Source: JAFGPL01 sp963781805
Lineage (GTDB): Bacteria > Bacteroidota > Bacteroidia > Bacteroidales > UBA10428
NCBI GenBank assembly: GCA_963781805.1
Contig: CAWAHF010000004.1
Coordinates: forward strand, 434,001 to 498,000
Reading direction: 5' to 3'
Length of the DNA: 64,000 nucleotides
Shown: one piece after another, positions 8,463 to 17,529 of the stretch
Layout of the letters: each line of letters starts with the position of its first letter
Position numbering within the stretch: position 1 is the first letter of the stretch
Made by a program: the position numbers and the translations under genes
The notes under the pieces: generated by a model
Told to the model about the DNA's origin: nothing
Seen by the model: the letters and a program-made list of their open reading frames with translations, nothing else
Databases searched by the model: none

Positions 8463-11400
8463 ATGAAAAAACTACAATTATTTGAAAGGTTAAAGGCCTT
8501 TCTAACCCTAAACCACAAACTATTACTATTTATGAAACTAACTGTAATATTAAGCTTCTTCCTTGTAATAAGTGTGAGTGCGTCAACATACTCGCAAAAT
8601 ACCAGGATGAGCATTGATGTAAAGAACCAACCCATCAGGGAGGTGCTTAAATCTATTGAAAACCAGAGTAAATTCAGGTTTTTCTATAATGATGAGTTCA
8701 GTGACCTTAGCAAACCAATTACGTTGTCACTTAATGATAAAACGATTGATGAAATACTTTCAGTAGTATTTGACAAATCCGATGTATCATATAAAGTCTT
8801 GGAAACTAACTTTATTGTCATTACACCGTCAACTTTTTATCAGGAGATAAAAGTAACGGGTAAAATAACGGATGCTAACAGTGAACCCCTGCCGGGAGTA
8901 AATATCATTGAAAAAGGGACTACCAACGGAACAGTTACTGATTTAAATGGCGGGTATACCATTAATGTTTCCGGACCAGATGCAATTCTGGCAATTTCAT
9001 TCGTCGGATATCTGTCGAAAGAAATGCCCGTCGGTAACAATTCAGTTATAAATGTGGTTCTCGAAGAAGATATTCTCAGGTTGGATGAAGTAATTGTTGT
9101 TGGTTATGGAACTCAGCGAAGGGCTGATGTTACAGGATCTGTAACTTCCGTACCAAAAGAACGTCTTTCAGAAATTCCGGTAACCAATGTCATGCATGCA
9201 CTGGAAGGTTCAACTGCAGGTTTAAACGTTACCCAGACATCTTCGGTTCCAGGCAGTTCGGCAAATATGCAAATAAGGGGTGTCAATTCAATTAATGCAA
9301 ACACAAGCCCGTTTATTGTACTTGATGGTATTCCGTTCTTTGGTTTGACCAATGACATCAATCCCAATGATATTGAATCCATTGAAATACTGAAGGATGC
9401 TTCTGCAGTTGCTATTTATGGAACCCGAGGCGCTAACGGAGTAATTTTAATTACTACCAAAAGAGGTTCAAAAGCACAGGGAAAGCCCAAAATCAATTAC
9501 ACTGGTTACGGTGGGGTTGAAAGTATGGCACATGTGCTTAAACCCATGGATCCGGCTACGTATGTACAAAAATACGCAGACTTCAATAAGCAGAATAACC
9601 TTACCCAAACGGGGGTGCTTCCGAATATATCTGAAATAGATAATTATAATAATGGAATTACAACCGACTGGTTAGATGAATCTACACAACCCGGTCGTAT
9701 CCAGGAACATAACATTAGCATTACAGGCGGCACAGATAATGTTCAGTATTTTTTATCAGGAAGCCATTTGGACCAGCAGGGTGTGGTTAAAGGATATCAA
9801 TATAAAAGAACTTCTTTGCGCTTTAATCTCGATACCAAAATAACGGATTATTTAAAGGTTGGTTCGTCTGCTTTTGTTACCAATAACAATTATGATGATG
9901 GAAGAGTTAACTTCTTGGAAGCAAATGCTATGAGTCCTTATTCGGTACCTTACGATGCAAATGGAGATTATATTATCTATCCTATGGCTCCGGAACAATT
10001 ATTCCTGAATCCTCTACTTGGATTATCTGTAAACAGACTTGACAGAGGATTAAACCTGACAGGTAACGGATATGCTGAACTTACACCAGGTTTTCTAAAA
10101 GGACTAAAGTACCGTTTTAACGGCTCCTATATTTACAATATTGCCAGAACTGCTCAATATACAGGACGGCAGTATAATGATCAAAGTGGTACGGCAGAAG
10201 TAACCAATTCCCAAACTACTAATTGGGTTGTAGAAAATATTCTTTCTTATAATATTGATTTTGGAAAAAATCATATTGATGTAACGGCTTTATATAGTGC
10301 ACAAAAGCAAGATTATTTCAGATCAGAGGCACTGGCAAGAAAATTTACAAATGATGCGCTATCCTATTATAACCAGGCTTCAGGCGCCTCTCAATCGGAC
10401 AGTACCAAAGGGAATGGCTATACCCTGGTTTCTCAGATGGCAAGAGTAAACTATTCTTATGAAAGTAAATATTTATTAACTCTTACAGCCCGAAGAGATG
10501 GCTATTCTGCATTTGGTGCCAATACCGATAAATATGGATTGTTTCCATCTCTGGCATTGGGATGGAATATTGCTAGTGAGGATTTTATGAAGAACATAGA
10601 CATTATTGACCAGTTAAAATTACGTTTTTCATATGGTCAAACGGGTAATATGGCTATTGGTGTCAATCAGACAGCTTCCACTGCCAACACAGTGCAGTAT
10701 CCATTCGGCGGAACAGCTTTAACGGGTGTTTTATATGATAATTTAGGAAATGCTGACCTCCATTGGGAATCAACCACTGGTACCAATGTTGGGTTGGATT
10801 ACGCAATACTGAAAAACAGGATTATCGGTACTATTGAAGTGTATAAAACGAAAACAAAGGATATTTTGCTAAAGCGCAATCTCCCAAATATTACGGGTTA
10901 TCAAAATGTATGGACAAATCTTGGAAAAATGCAAAACGTCGGGATAGATTTCACCATTAAAACGATAAATGTTAAAACCAATAGTTTTGAATGGCAAACA
11001 AATCTTAACTTCTCGACTTACAAGAATAAGATTCTGGAATTATATGGAGACGGAAAAGATGATATTGGGAATACCTGGTTTATTGGTGAACCGCTTCACG
11101 TAATTTATGATTATGAAAAAATTGGAATCTGGCAGGAAGGAGAAGATGCTTCCACTTCGGATCCAGTCGCAATACCTGGTGATCTAAAATTTAAAGATCA
11201 GAATGGTGACGGGCAAATTACAGCAGATGACAAAGTTATTATCGGACAAAAAGATTCGAAATGGATTGGAGGAATGACAAACACATTCAGTTACAAAAAT
11301 TTCACACTGAATATTTTCCTGCAAACTTCCCATGGAGGTCTCAGATCCAACAAGGATCTTAGTTATGCAGATGAAGCCTGGAGAAGGAATTTACCGGCTG

Positions 11401-11729
11401 ATTTCAAATACTGGACATCAGAAAACAAAGATAACTACTGGCCTTCTCTTGCAGCCTACAAAAATTATAGAGGATTTCAGTTTGCTGAAGATTACAGCTA
11501 TGTCCGTATCAAAGACGTAACCTTAGGTTATGCTGTACCAAAATCATTTCTGAACAAATATGGTATAGAAGGTCTTACAGTTTATATGTCTGGCAGAAAT
11601 CTGTATACATTCACCAAATGGTTCGGTTGGGACCCGGAAATGAGCTATGATCCGAGAGGATCAGGAAACTGGAGGAATAATTATCCTGTCGTCAGAACAA
11701 TTTCTCTGGGTATTAATCTGTCACTCTAA
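8463..11729 (+). CDS. SusC/RagA TonB-linked outer membrane transporter
   Basis: A 1088-residue TonB-dependent transporter. After the export signal (ending near SVSASTYSQ, about residue 45) come an STN domain (about 50-118, the link to FecR signalling), a carboxypeptidase-regulatory-like domain (about 130-205), the TonB box region DEVIVVGYG, the plug (about 215-335, with the IRGVNSIN and YGTRGANGVILITTKRG motifs) and a beta-barrel to the C-terminus. It imports an oligomeric nutrient together with the SusD lipoprotein encoded 23 bp downstream. The substrate cannot be told, because no enzyme gene follows. A shorter start at the internal Met about residue 24 is possible. Confidence 0.95.
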   Translation: MKKLQLFERLKAFLTLNHKLLLFMKLTVILSFFLVISVSASTYSQNTRMSIDVKNQPIREVLKSIENQSKFRFFYNDEFSDLSKPITLSLNDKTIDEILSVVFDKSDVSYKVLETNFIVITPSTFYQEIKVTGKITDANSEPLPGVNIIEKGTTNGTVTDLNGGYTINVSGPDAILAISFVGYLSKEMPVGNNSVINVVLEEDILRLDEVIVVGYGTQRRADVTGSVTSVPKERLSEIPVTNVMHALEGSTAGLNVTQTSSVPGSSANMQIRGVNSINANTSPFIVLDGIPFFGLTNDINPNDIESIEILKDASAVAIYGTRGANGVILITTKRGSKAQGKPKINYTGYGGVESMAHVLKPMDPATYVQKYADFNKQNNLTQTGVLPNISEIDNYNNGITTDWLDESTQPGRIQEHNISITGGTDNVQYFLSGSHLDQQGVVKGYQYKRTSLRFNLDTKITDYLKVGSSAFVTNNNYDDGRVNFLEANAMSPYSVPYDANGDYIIYPMAPEQLFLNPLLGLSVNRLDRGLNLTGNGYAELTPGFLKGLKYRFNGSYIYNIARTAQYTGRQYNDQSGTAEVTNSQTTNWVVENILSYNIDFGKNHIDVTALYSAQKQDYFRSEALARKFTNDALSYYNQASGASQSDSTKGNGYTLVSQMARVNYSYESKYLLTLTARRDGYSAFGANTDKYGLFPSLALGWNIASEDFMKNIDIIDQLKLRFSYGQTGNMAIGVNQTASTANTVQYPFGGTALTGVLYDNLGNADLHWESTTGTNVGLDYAILKNRIIGTIEVYKTKTKDILLKRNLPNITGYQNVWTNLGKMQNVGIDFTIKTINVKTNSFEWQTNLNFSTYKNKILELYGDGKDDIGNTWFIGEPLHVIYDYEKIGIWQEGEDASTSDPVAIPGDLKFKDQNGDGQITADDKVIIGQKDSKWIGGMTNTFSYKNFTLNIFLQTSHGGLRSNKDLSYADEAWRRNLPADFKYWTSENKDNYWPSLAAYKNYRGFQFAEDYSYVRIKDVTLGYAVPKSFLNKYGIEGLTVYMSGRNLYTFTKWFGWDPEMSYDPRGSGNWRNNYPVVRTISLGINLSL

Positions 11730-11752
11730 TTGTTCACCTTAAATTGATCAAC

Positions 11753-13432
11753 ATGAAAAAATATATGAAACTAATTGTTAGTCTAAGTTTTATGCTAACA
11801 TTAATAACAGCATGTTCAAAATCTTTTTTGGACGAAGAAGTTCTTGATGCGTATGCTCCGACAACCCTGAACGACAAGCTTGGTTTTGAAGCAGCTGCTA
11901 TAGGCCTTTATAATCATTTCAGTACATGGTTGACTACCACAGATGATCAGACTATTCTTGGCATGTTTCAGTTGGGCACAGATATCATGTGGGCACCCGC
12001 AGGAAGATCCAATGGAAATGCCCGGCCATATTTTGATTACGCTACTTTGACATCCACCGATAATGCATCAGGTAAATTGTGGCGATATCTTTATAAGCTG
12101 ATCAACAATGCCAACATTTTGATCCAAAATGCAGAAAAAGGTATTCCATCTGGCATGTCTCAAAATGAAATTGATCCCTATAATGGCGAAGCCAAATTTT
12201 TTAGGGCGTATGCCTATAATATGTTGGCTACCCTTTATGGAGGAGTTCCTTTAATTACAGAACCGTTGAGTCAGCCAAAAACCGATTTTATAAGAGCATC
12301 TGTAAGTGAAGTGGATAATATAATTATAAGTGATTTATTATTTTCTATTGCTAAACTTCCTGAAATAGATCAAGCCAAAGAAGCACGGGCAAATAAATCT
12401 ATGGCTCGCCAGCTATTGGCCGAGGTCTATTTGAGAACGAATCAGCCTGCATTGGCTGAAAAGCAGTGCGATTCAATTATTACCAGCGGTAAATTCAGTT
12501 TGATTATGACAAGGTATGGAAATACCAGTTTTTCGGGTGATGCATTTTCTGATATGTTTCGTGTTGGAAAACAACGAAGAAGCCAGGGAAACACCGAAGC
12601 GATCTGGATTCTCGAACAGGAAAATCCTACAGATGTCCCTGGTGGAAGCACTGGATATCCTCAGCAACGCAGAATTTGGGGAGCAGATTATCATGATCTT
12701 CCCGGTATGCAACCATGTGATTCATTGGGTGGAAGAGGGCTTAGCCGAATGCGCTTAGACAGTTGGGTGCTGTATGGTTTATATGGCCCTGACGACATGC
12801 GCAATTCAAGGTTTAGCATACATCGTCAGCATTATTTCAACGATCCTGATTCAAAATATAGTCCTATCTATGGATTGCCAATACCTTATGGGGTAGATGC
12901 CAATTTTCCGCTTAATAATGCTACCAATGACACAGTGAAAATTTTTGCTGCTGATACAAACTACAAATATGCTCCATATACGTTGAAATGGGGTCAGTTT
13001 GATCCGCGCGATGTTTTCGGATATGGCATGTGGAAAGATTTTGTTCTGATGCGTCTTGGTGAAACTTACCTGTTAAGAGCTGAAGCCAGATTTAAACAGA
13101 GCAACCCTGGTGGTGCCGCAGATGATATCAATGTGCTTAGAACACGTGCCCATGCATCACAGGTTTCTTCCAGTGATATTTCGCTTGATTTTATTCTGGA
13201 TGAAAGAGTTAGAGAGTTAATAGGAGAAGAAAATCGTAGAATGACTCTCGTTCGTACAGGTACTTTGGTAGAAAGAGCAAAAAGGCTTTGTGGTACTGTA
13301 ACTCTTGCCGATGGTAATATAGAGACAACTTTAGGTATACAGGATTACAATGTGTTGTTGCCTATACCACAGACTGAAATTGATCTGAACAAGGATGCTG
13401 TTCTTGAACAGAATACTGGTTATGAACCATAA
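11753..13432 (+). CDS. RagB/SusD nutrient-binding outer membrane lipoprotein
   Basis: A 559-residue surface lipoprotein: signal ending in the lipobox LITAC (Cys 21), then the helical TPR-like SusD fold with the NANILIQNAEKG, GEAKFFRAYAYNMLATLYGGVPLI and MRLGETYLLRAEARF segments and the C-terminal ERVRELIGEENRRMTLVRTG region typical of SusD. It captures substrate at the mouth of the SusC barrel. I use ATG 11753, immediately before the signal peptide, in preference to a TTG nine bases earlier. A strong terminator at 13509 closes the operon. Confidence 0.95.
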   Translation: MKKYMKLIVSLSFMLTLITACSKSFLDEEVLDAYAPTTLNDKLGFEAAAIGLYNHFSTWLTTTDDQTILGMFQLGTDIMWAPAGRSNGNARPYFDYATLTSTDNASGKLWRYLYKLINNANILIQNAEKGIPSGMSQNEIDPYNGEAKFFRAYAYNMLATLYGGVPLITEPLSQPKTDFIRASVSEVDNIIISDLLFSIAKLPEIDQAKEARANKSMARQLLAEVYLRTNQPALAEKQCDSIITSGKFSLIMTRYGNTSFSGDAFSDMFRVGKQRRSQGNTEAIWILEQENPTDVPGGSTGYPQQRRIWGADYHDLPGMQPCDSLGGRGLSRMRLDSWVLYGLYGPDDMRNSRFSIHRQHYFNDPDSKYSPIYGLPIPYGVDANFPLNNATNDTVKIFAADTNYKYAPYTLKWGQFDPRDVFGYGMWKDFVLMRLGETYLLRAEARFKQSNPGGAADDINVLRTRAHASQVSSSDISLDFILDERVRELIGEENRRMTLVRTGTLVERAKRLCGTVTLADGNIETTLGIQDYNVLLPIPQTEIDLNKDAVLEQNTGYEP

Positions 13433-13508
13433 TGGGTGATTATTAAATCTAACTAAATTTCAATTGATTGGGTTAATAAAGGTATCATTTCAAGACTGAT
13501 TTTCAATT

Positions 13509-13540
13509 AAAAGAGCGCTTTTCTCAAAGCGCTCTTTTCA
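13509..13540. terminator. bidirectional intrinsic terminator after susD
   Basis: A perfect 13 bp stem (arms 13509-13521 and 13526-13538, AAAAGAGCGCTTT and its complement) with a 4-nt TCTC loop. The arms carry A and T runs at their outer ends, so the hairpin can stop the rightward sus operon and the leftward gene at 13606. Confidence 0.9.
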
Positions 13541-13605
13541 TTTGTCACTATAGAAATTTTTTAAGCTTTAAATCAGTAGAAAATAAGCGGAGTAGGGAAA
13601 ATATC

Positions 13606-14151
13606 TTACTTTCCCCCGCTTCCGACAAAATAATCATCTTTTTCTTTGAACAGAATATTAAAGGTTGTCAAGCTCCCATAAATACGGGTGATATATTGTT
13701 GTAAATCAACTTTTTCTTCATCGCTAAGTTTCGGATGACTATTAATATTCTGTTCCAGAACACGCAACCTGTCCCGTAACATTACAATTTTATGGAAAAA
13801 TGCTTCAATTGGAATTTCTTTGCATTGAAGGTTTGCATTTGCGGGTTGCATAATTAGCTTTCCATCGATCCATCTGTCCCCAAGTTCAACTACCTCTTGC
13901 AACATACCGTATTTATCAAGCGTATGGACGATGAGTTTTTCAATCGCATCTATATCAATCCCCGTTTGTGACGAATTGTTTTCAACCTGAGGTTTGTCAA
14001 TCACCCTGATGTCTTTGTTCGATTTTAGAATTTCTACCTTACCTCCACGGGCGAAATAAACATCATAACTTACCGGATTTATTTTCCCAATAATCCCTTC
14101 ACCATAACGATCATGGTCAATTCTGGTTCCTATTGCATATTCGTTGGTCAT
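13606..14151 (-). CDS. conserved hypothetical protein with N-terminal SH3/KOW-like domain
   Basis: A 181-residue soluble protein with no signal or membrane segment. The N-terminus (about 1-55), with IGTRIDHDRYGEGIIGKINPV and a YDVYFARGGKVEIL stretch, looks like a small SH3/Tudor-type barrel as found in CarD or UvrD C-termini. The rest (about 70-175) is predicted to be helical with charged heptad-like regions. I do not recognise a named family and give no function. It is convergent with susD and shares its terminator. Confidence 0.7.
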   Translation of the reverse strand: MTNEYAIGTRIDHDRYGEGIIGKINPVSYDVYFARGGKVEILKSNKDIRVIDKPQVENNSSQTGIDIDAIEKLIVHTLDKYGMLQEVVELGDRWIDGKLIMQPANANLQCKEIPIEAFFHKIVMLRDRLRVLEQNINSHPKLSDEEKVDLQQYITRIYGSLTTFNILFKEKDDYFVGSGGK

Positions 14152-14365
14152 AGAAAGTAATTTAAAAGTTAGGCTCTAAAGATATGAAAAGAAATGTAAT
14201 GCATTAAAATTAGATAAAAGGATTCTATGACAAAAATCATTTCGATCCTAAACCAGTTCATAATATGGTTATTGTCTGACAAAAAAGGAACCTGAGAAGC
14301 CGGAACAAATAACATCACCTAAATTTTTAAAAACTTTTTGATATATTTAACCATTACCAAAATAA

Positions 14366-15898
14366 ATGAACGAAAAAGATAATTTTTTATATCAGCAGCG
14401 TGAATATAACTCCATTGAACTTTGGAAGCATGTTTCAAGGGACCAATGGAATGATCCTGCCTGGCAAAAAAGGAATGTTGTACGCTCGGTTGAGCAGTTA
14501 AAAAGAATAATCAGGCTAAATGCTTATCAGGAAAAAGAAATTGAAAGAACGGTTAAGATCCAGAGAAGTCAGGGTAAGGAGCCGTTACGAATTAGTCCTT
14601 ACTATGCTTCTTTAATGCAGGAAAATCCATTTCACCCTTTTGTCTTACATAAAGAATCGAAAAAGCTTCTTGATCCGATTTTCTGGCAAAGCGTACCGAC
14701 ACCTGCAAATTTATTGTTTCCGAATGCAGGATTAGAAGGGGCAATGAACGAAAGCCAGCGAAGTTACGGAGCGGCCTACCAACGTTATCCCAACCGGGTA
14801 GCGCTTTTTGTTGCAGAAAATACAAGTTGTGCGTCTTATTGCATTCATTGTCAGCGATCTAAATCACTCGATAGCACGGTTGATGTGGATAAAGCAAAAA
14901 TTGATAAAGGATTGTTTTATATCGGTTACAATAAGAATATCGATGAAGTGCTGGTGACCGGAGGTGATGCATTGATGATTACAGAAAAACGATTGCGATA
15001 TATTCTGGAGGAACTAAGTAAGATACCTCATTTACGTACAATCAGAATCGCCACAAGGGTACCTGTTGTCATGCCTATGGGAATAACCAACGAGCTACTG
15101 GCAATGATTAGAGATTCAGCAAACAAATACCGCGACGGTGTAGAGAAGTATGTGTATTTCATGACGCAAATCAATCATTTTCATGAAATAACCCCAGACT
15201 TGTTTCAGGCGGTCAAACGAATCAGAGAATATGGTTTCACAATTCGCAATCAGACCGTATTGTTAAATCATGTGAACGATAATTACAAAACGCTTGCAGA
15301 AACATTCAGAAGGATGTTCTGGATTGGGATACACCCGTATTATCTGTTGCAGTGCCATAAAGAGAAAGGGATTGCCCATTTTATTAAACCCATTCAGGTG
15401 GGAAAAATCTACATGAAACATTTGCAGGGCTGGATATCCGGGGTAGCGGTTCCGCGTTATGCCGCAAATATTGAAGGGGGTGGGGGAAAAGTGCTGTTGA
15501 TGCCATCGGGACACGATACCCTGAATGCACAGAAAAGCATAGAAGATAAAATTTCGGAAAGTTCGGCTACAATTTCCACATGGGATAATAAGAAAATTTT
15601 TAAGTACGAAGCTCTGGGGAGGGCAACGCGAGATGAGTACAATAAAGCTGTGGACATTATGGATGCCTTTATAGGAAGACAGGGAGTTTTTCTTCCCAAA
15701 ATAATTATTGTCGATGAGAAAGGAAATTATATCGAAACGACAAACCGTACGAGCCTGCCTTATTTTGAACGTAGTAAAAAAACAAAGATTCTGGGGTATG
15801 ATCATTTTGATCAGGAATTACCTCTGACAAATCCCTTGGATATTGAAACCGAACTTGATCAGGAATTCAAAAAATCAAGATTCAATAACCAGAAATAA
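14366..15898 (+). CDS. KamA-family radical SAM aminomutase-like protein
   Basis: A 510-residue protein of the lysine 2,3-aminomutase (KamA/EpmB) family. The radical-SAM cluster motif CASYCIHC gives Cys155, Cys159 and Cys162 (C-x3-C-x2-C); TGGDALM (about 197) is the SAM-binding glycine motif; the EGGGGK motif ending at Lys375 matches the PLP-binding lysine of the family. It probably isomerises an amino acid (lysine or a relative) or acts on a side chain. It is longer than KamA (about 415 residues), with about 100 extra residues after the PLP motif. The neighbours do not show a lysine fermentation pathway, so the substrate is open. Confidence 0.85.
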   Translation: MNEKDNFLYQQREYNSIELWKHVSRDQWNDPAWQKRNVVRSVEQLKRIIRLNAYQEKEIERTVKIQRSQGKEPLRISPYYASLMQENPFHPFVLHKESKKLLDPIFWQSVPTPANLLFPNAGLEGAMNESQRSYGAAYQRYPNRVALFVAENTSCASYCIHCQRSKSLDSTVDVDKAKIDKGLFYIGYNKNIDEVLVTGGDALMITEKRLRYILEELSKIPHLRTIRIATRVPVVMPMGITNELLAMIRDSANKYRDGVEKYVYFMTQINHFHEITPDLFQAVKRIREYGFTIRNQTVLLNHVNDNYKTLAETFRRMFWIGIHPYYLLQCHKEKGIAHFIKPIQVGKIYMKHLQGWISGVAVPRYAANIEGGGGKVLLMPSGHDTLNAQKSIEDKISESSATISTWDNKKIFKYEALGRATRDEYNKAVDIMDAFIGRQGVFLPKIIIVDEKGNYIETTNRTSLPYFERSKKTKILGYDHFDQELPLTNPLDIETELDQEFKKSRFNNQK

Positions 15899-15986
15899 GC
15901 AAAGCATTCAAAGGAAATATTATCTTTACATCATTAAAATTGAATCTGTATTTACTCAAATTATTTCAGATATCCACCAATAGAAT

Positions 15987-16442
15987 ATGCAAGAAATTAA
16001 GATGTACCCGGTTGGAATCGTTAGGAACAACCGTCCCACACCCGTTGATGATAATTGGTCATCGACTGAATCAACGATTGAGCTCTTTGAAGATTATCCC
16101 GAAGCCTGCCTTCATGGCATTGAACATTTTTCCCATCTTGAGATTGTTTTTTACTTTCACTTATCGACTTCGGTAATATTAGGGAGTGAGCATCCCAGGG
16201 AAAACCGGACCTACCCGAAAATGGGTATTTTTGCCCAGCGCAAAAAAGACCGGCCAAATCATATCGGAACCACAATGGTTCAGTTGATCAGAAAGGAAGG
16301 ACGGCACCTTCTGGTAAAAAATCTTGATGCGATAAACGGTACACCGGTTCTGGATATTAAACCTGTATTCACTGAATTTCTTCCATCAGGAAAAATTGTT
16401 CAACCTGAATGGACAAAATTAATCATGAAAAATTACTGGTAA
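15987..16442 (+). CDS. trmO: TrmO/TsaA-family tRNA methyltransferase
   Basis: A 151-residue protein of the TsaA/YaeB (TrmO) family, which uses SAM to N6-methylate the t6A37 base of tRNA. Landmarks are the N-terminal MYPVGIVRNN, GIEHFSHLEIVFYFHLS, the HPRENRTYPKMGIFAQRKKDRPNHIG block (about 70-95) and DAINGTPVLDIKPVF. E. coli TrmO has an additional C-terminal domain; this protein is the short single-domain form, so a related activity is possible. The next gene starts 13 bp downstream. Confidence 0.82.
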   Translation: MQEIKMYPVGIVRNNRPTPVDDNWSSTESTIELFEDYPEACLHGIEHFSHLEIVFYFHLSTSVILGSEHPRENRTYPKMGIFAQRKKDRPNHIGTTMVQLIRKEGRHLLVKNLDAINGTPVLDIKPVFTEFLPSGKIVQPEWTKLIMKNYW

Positions 16443-16455
16443 ATTTGTAAAATCT

Positions 16456-16836
16456 ATGAAAAAAATTTTCTATCCGTTGAAATTAAGAGATTACCTGACC
16501 TTACTGGGTTTGATTATCCTCGGATATGGCTGGTTGTTAATTGATCAGTTCTTCTTTCCACAAACATACCAAAGAGTGATTGCATTAGTAGTGATTTTGT
16601 TTGGATTATATTTTCTCCAATTTTTAATTAATAAACCCGTCAATTTAATTCAGTATGCAAATTCCATTGCGGCAATCACACTCCCTTTTGTAATTTGTAT
16701 GAGTCTAATTATTCATGTGGTTATAAATCACAATTTCACTTATAAATCACCTCTTATCTGGATTATTTCAGGAATATTACCATACCTCGCCAGACTTGTT
16801 TATTTTAAAACAAAAAAAGAACACGACACGGCTTAA
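16456..16836 (+). CDS. small membrane protein, unknown function
   Basis: A 126-residue protein with four hydrophobic helices (about 13-32, 38-56, 65-90 and 97-113) and a charged tail (KTKKEHDTA). I recognise no family. It starts 13 bp after the TrmO-like gene and ends 27 bp before the GNAT gene, so the three are probably one transcript. Confidence 0.65.
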   Translation: MKKIFYPLKLRDYLTLLGLIILGYGWLLIDQFFFPQTYQRVIALVVILFGLYFLQFLINKPVNLIQYANSIAAITLPFVICMSLIIHVVINHNFTYKSPLIWIISGILPYLARLVYFKTKKEHDTA

Positions 16837-16863
16837 AGAAAGCTCAGATTAGGACAATTTCAT

Positions 16864-17313
16864 ATGATTAGAATAATCAGGACGGATAGTGAAAATACTG
16901 ACTTTAGATTACTGGTTGTATTGCTGGATGCGGAATTAAGAGAAACGTACGGTGATATGCAAAATACCTATGATAATTATAATAAAATAGAACAGAACAA
17001 AAATGTAATTGTAGCTTTCGAAAACGAAACTCCTGTTGGATGCGGTTGCTTTAAATCCTATGATACTGAAACCGTAGAAGTAAAGCGAATGTTCGTTCAT
17101 AAAAACTTCAGGGGAAAAGGAATTTCAAAGGTAATATTGCAGGAGCTTGAAAAATGGATGATTGAAAAGAATATTTATAAATCTGTTTTAGAGACGGGGG
17201 TAAAACAAAATGAAGCCATTCATCTGTGCTTAACGTACGGTTATCATAAAATAGACAAGTACGGGCCCTACATCGGTATTGAATCAAGTGTTTGCATGTC
17301 AAAAGAGCTGTAA
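16864..17313 (+). CDS. GNAT-family N-acetyltransferase
   Basis: A 149-residue single-domain GNAT protein. The acetyl-CoA-binding motif A is clear: VEVKRMFVHKNFRGKGISK (about 71-89), followed by ILQELEKWM, and the C-terminal LETGVKQNEAIHLCLTYGY segment. It transfers acetyl from acetyl-CoA to a small molecule or an N-terminus; the acceptor is unknown. It is the last of a likely three-gene unit. Confidence 0.88.
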   Translation: MIRIIRTDSENTDFRLLVVLLDAELRETYGDMQNTYDNYNKIEQNKNVIVAFENETPVGCGCFKSYDTETVEVKRMFVHKNFRGKGISKVILQELEKWMIEKNIYKSVLETGVKQNEAIHLCLTYGYHKIDKYGPYIGIESSVCMSKEL

Positions 17314-17472
17314 CACAAGGAATTCCAACTATTATTTTTTCTAACACAGAATCGCCTGGAAAACTGTAATATTGCTTTTTATCCTTTTGTTTTTTTCGAT
17401 TCATCGGAAGAAAATATAATTGCAAAACCCTTCTTTTGTAGAACCCATGGATTGAAATTATTTAAAAACAAC

Positions 17473-17503
17473 TTGCCTTGAATGAGATAATATTGTACTT
17501 TTA
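17473..17503 (+). promoter_or_regulatory. probable promoter of the T9SS CBM-like gene
   Basis: TTG at 17473-17475 and TACTTTTA at 17496-17503 are separated by 20 bp, one mismatch from the Bacteroidota TTG/TAnnTTTG consensus, 27 bp upstream of the ATG at 17530. Confidence 0.4.
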
Positions 17504-17529
17504 GGCATTAAACCAAAAATCGACAAACT

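Noticed and set aside
15263..15805. Minus-strand frame of 180 codons
   Set aside because: It lies antisense within the KamA-like gene and has no recognisable domain.
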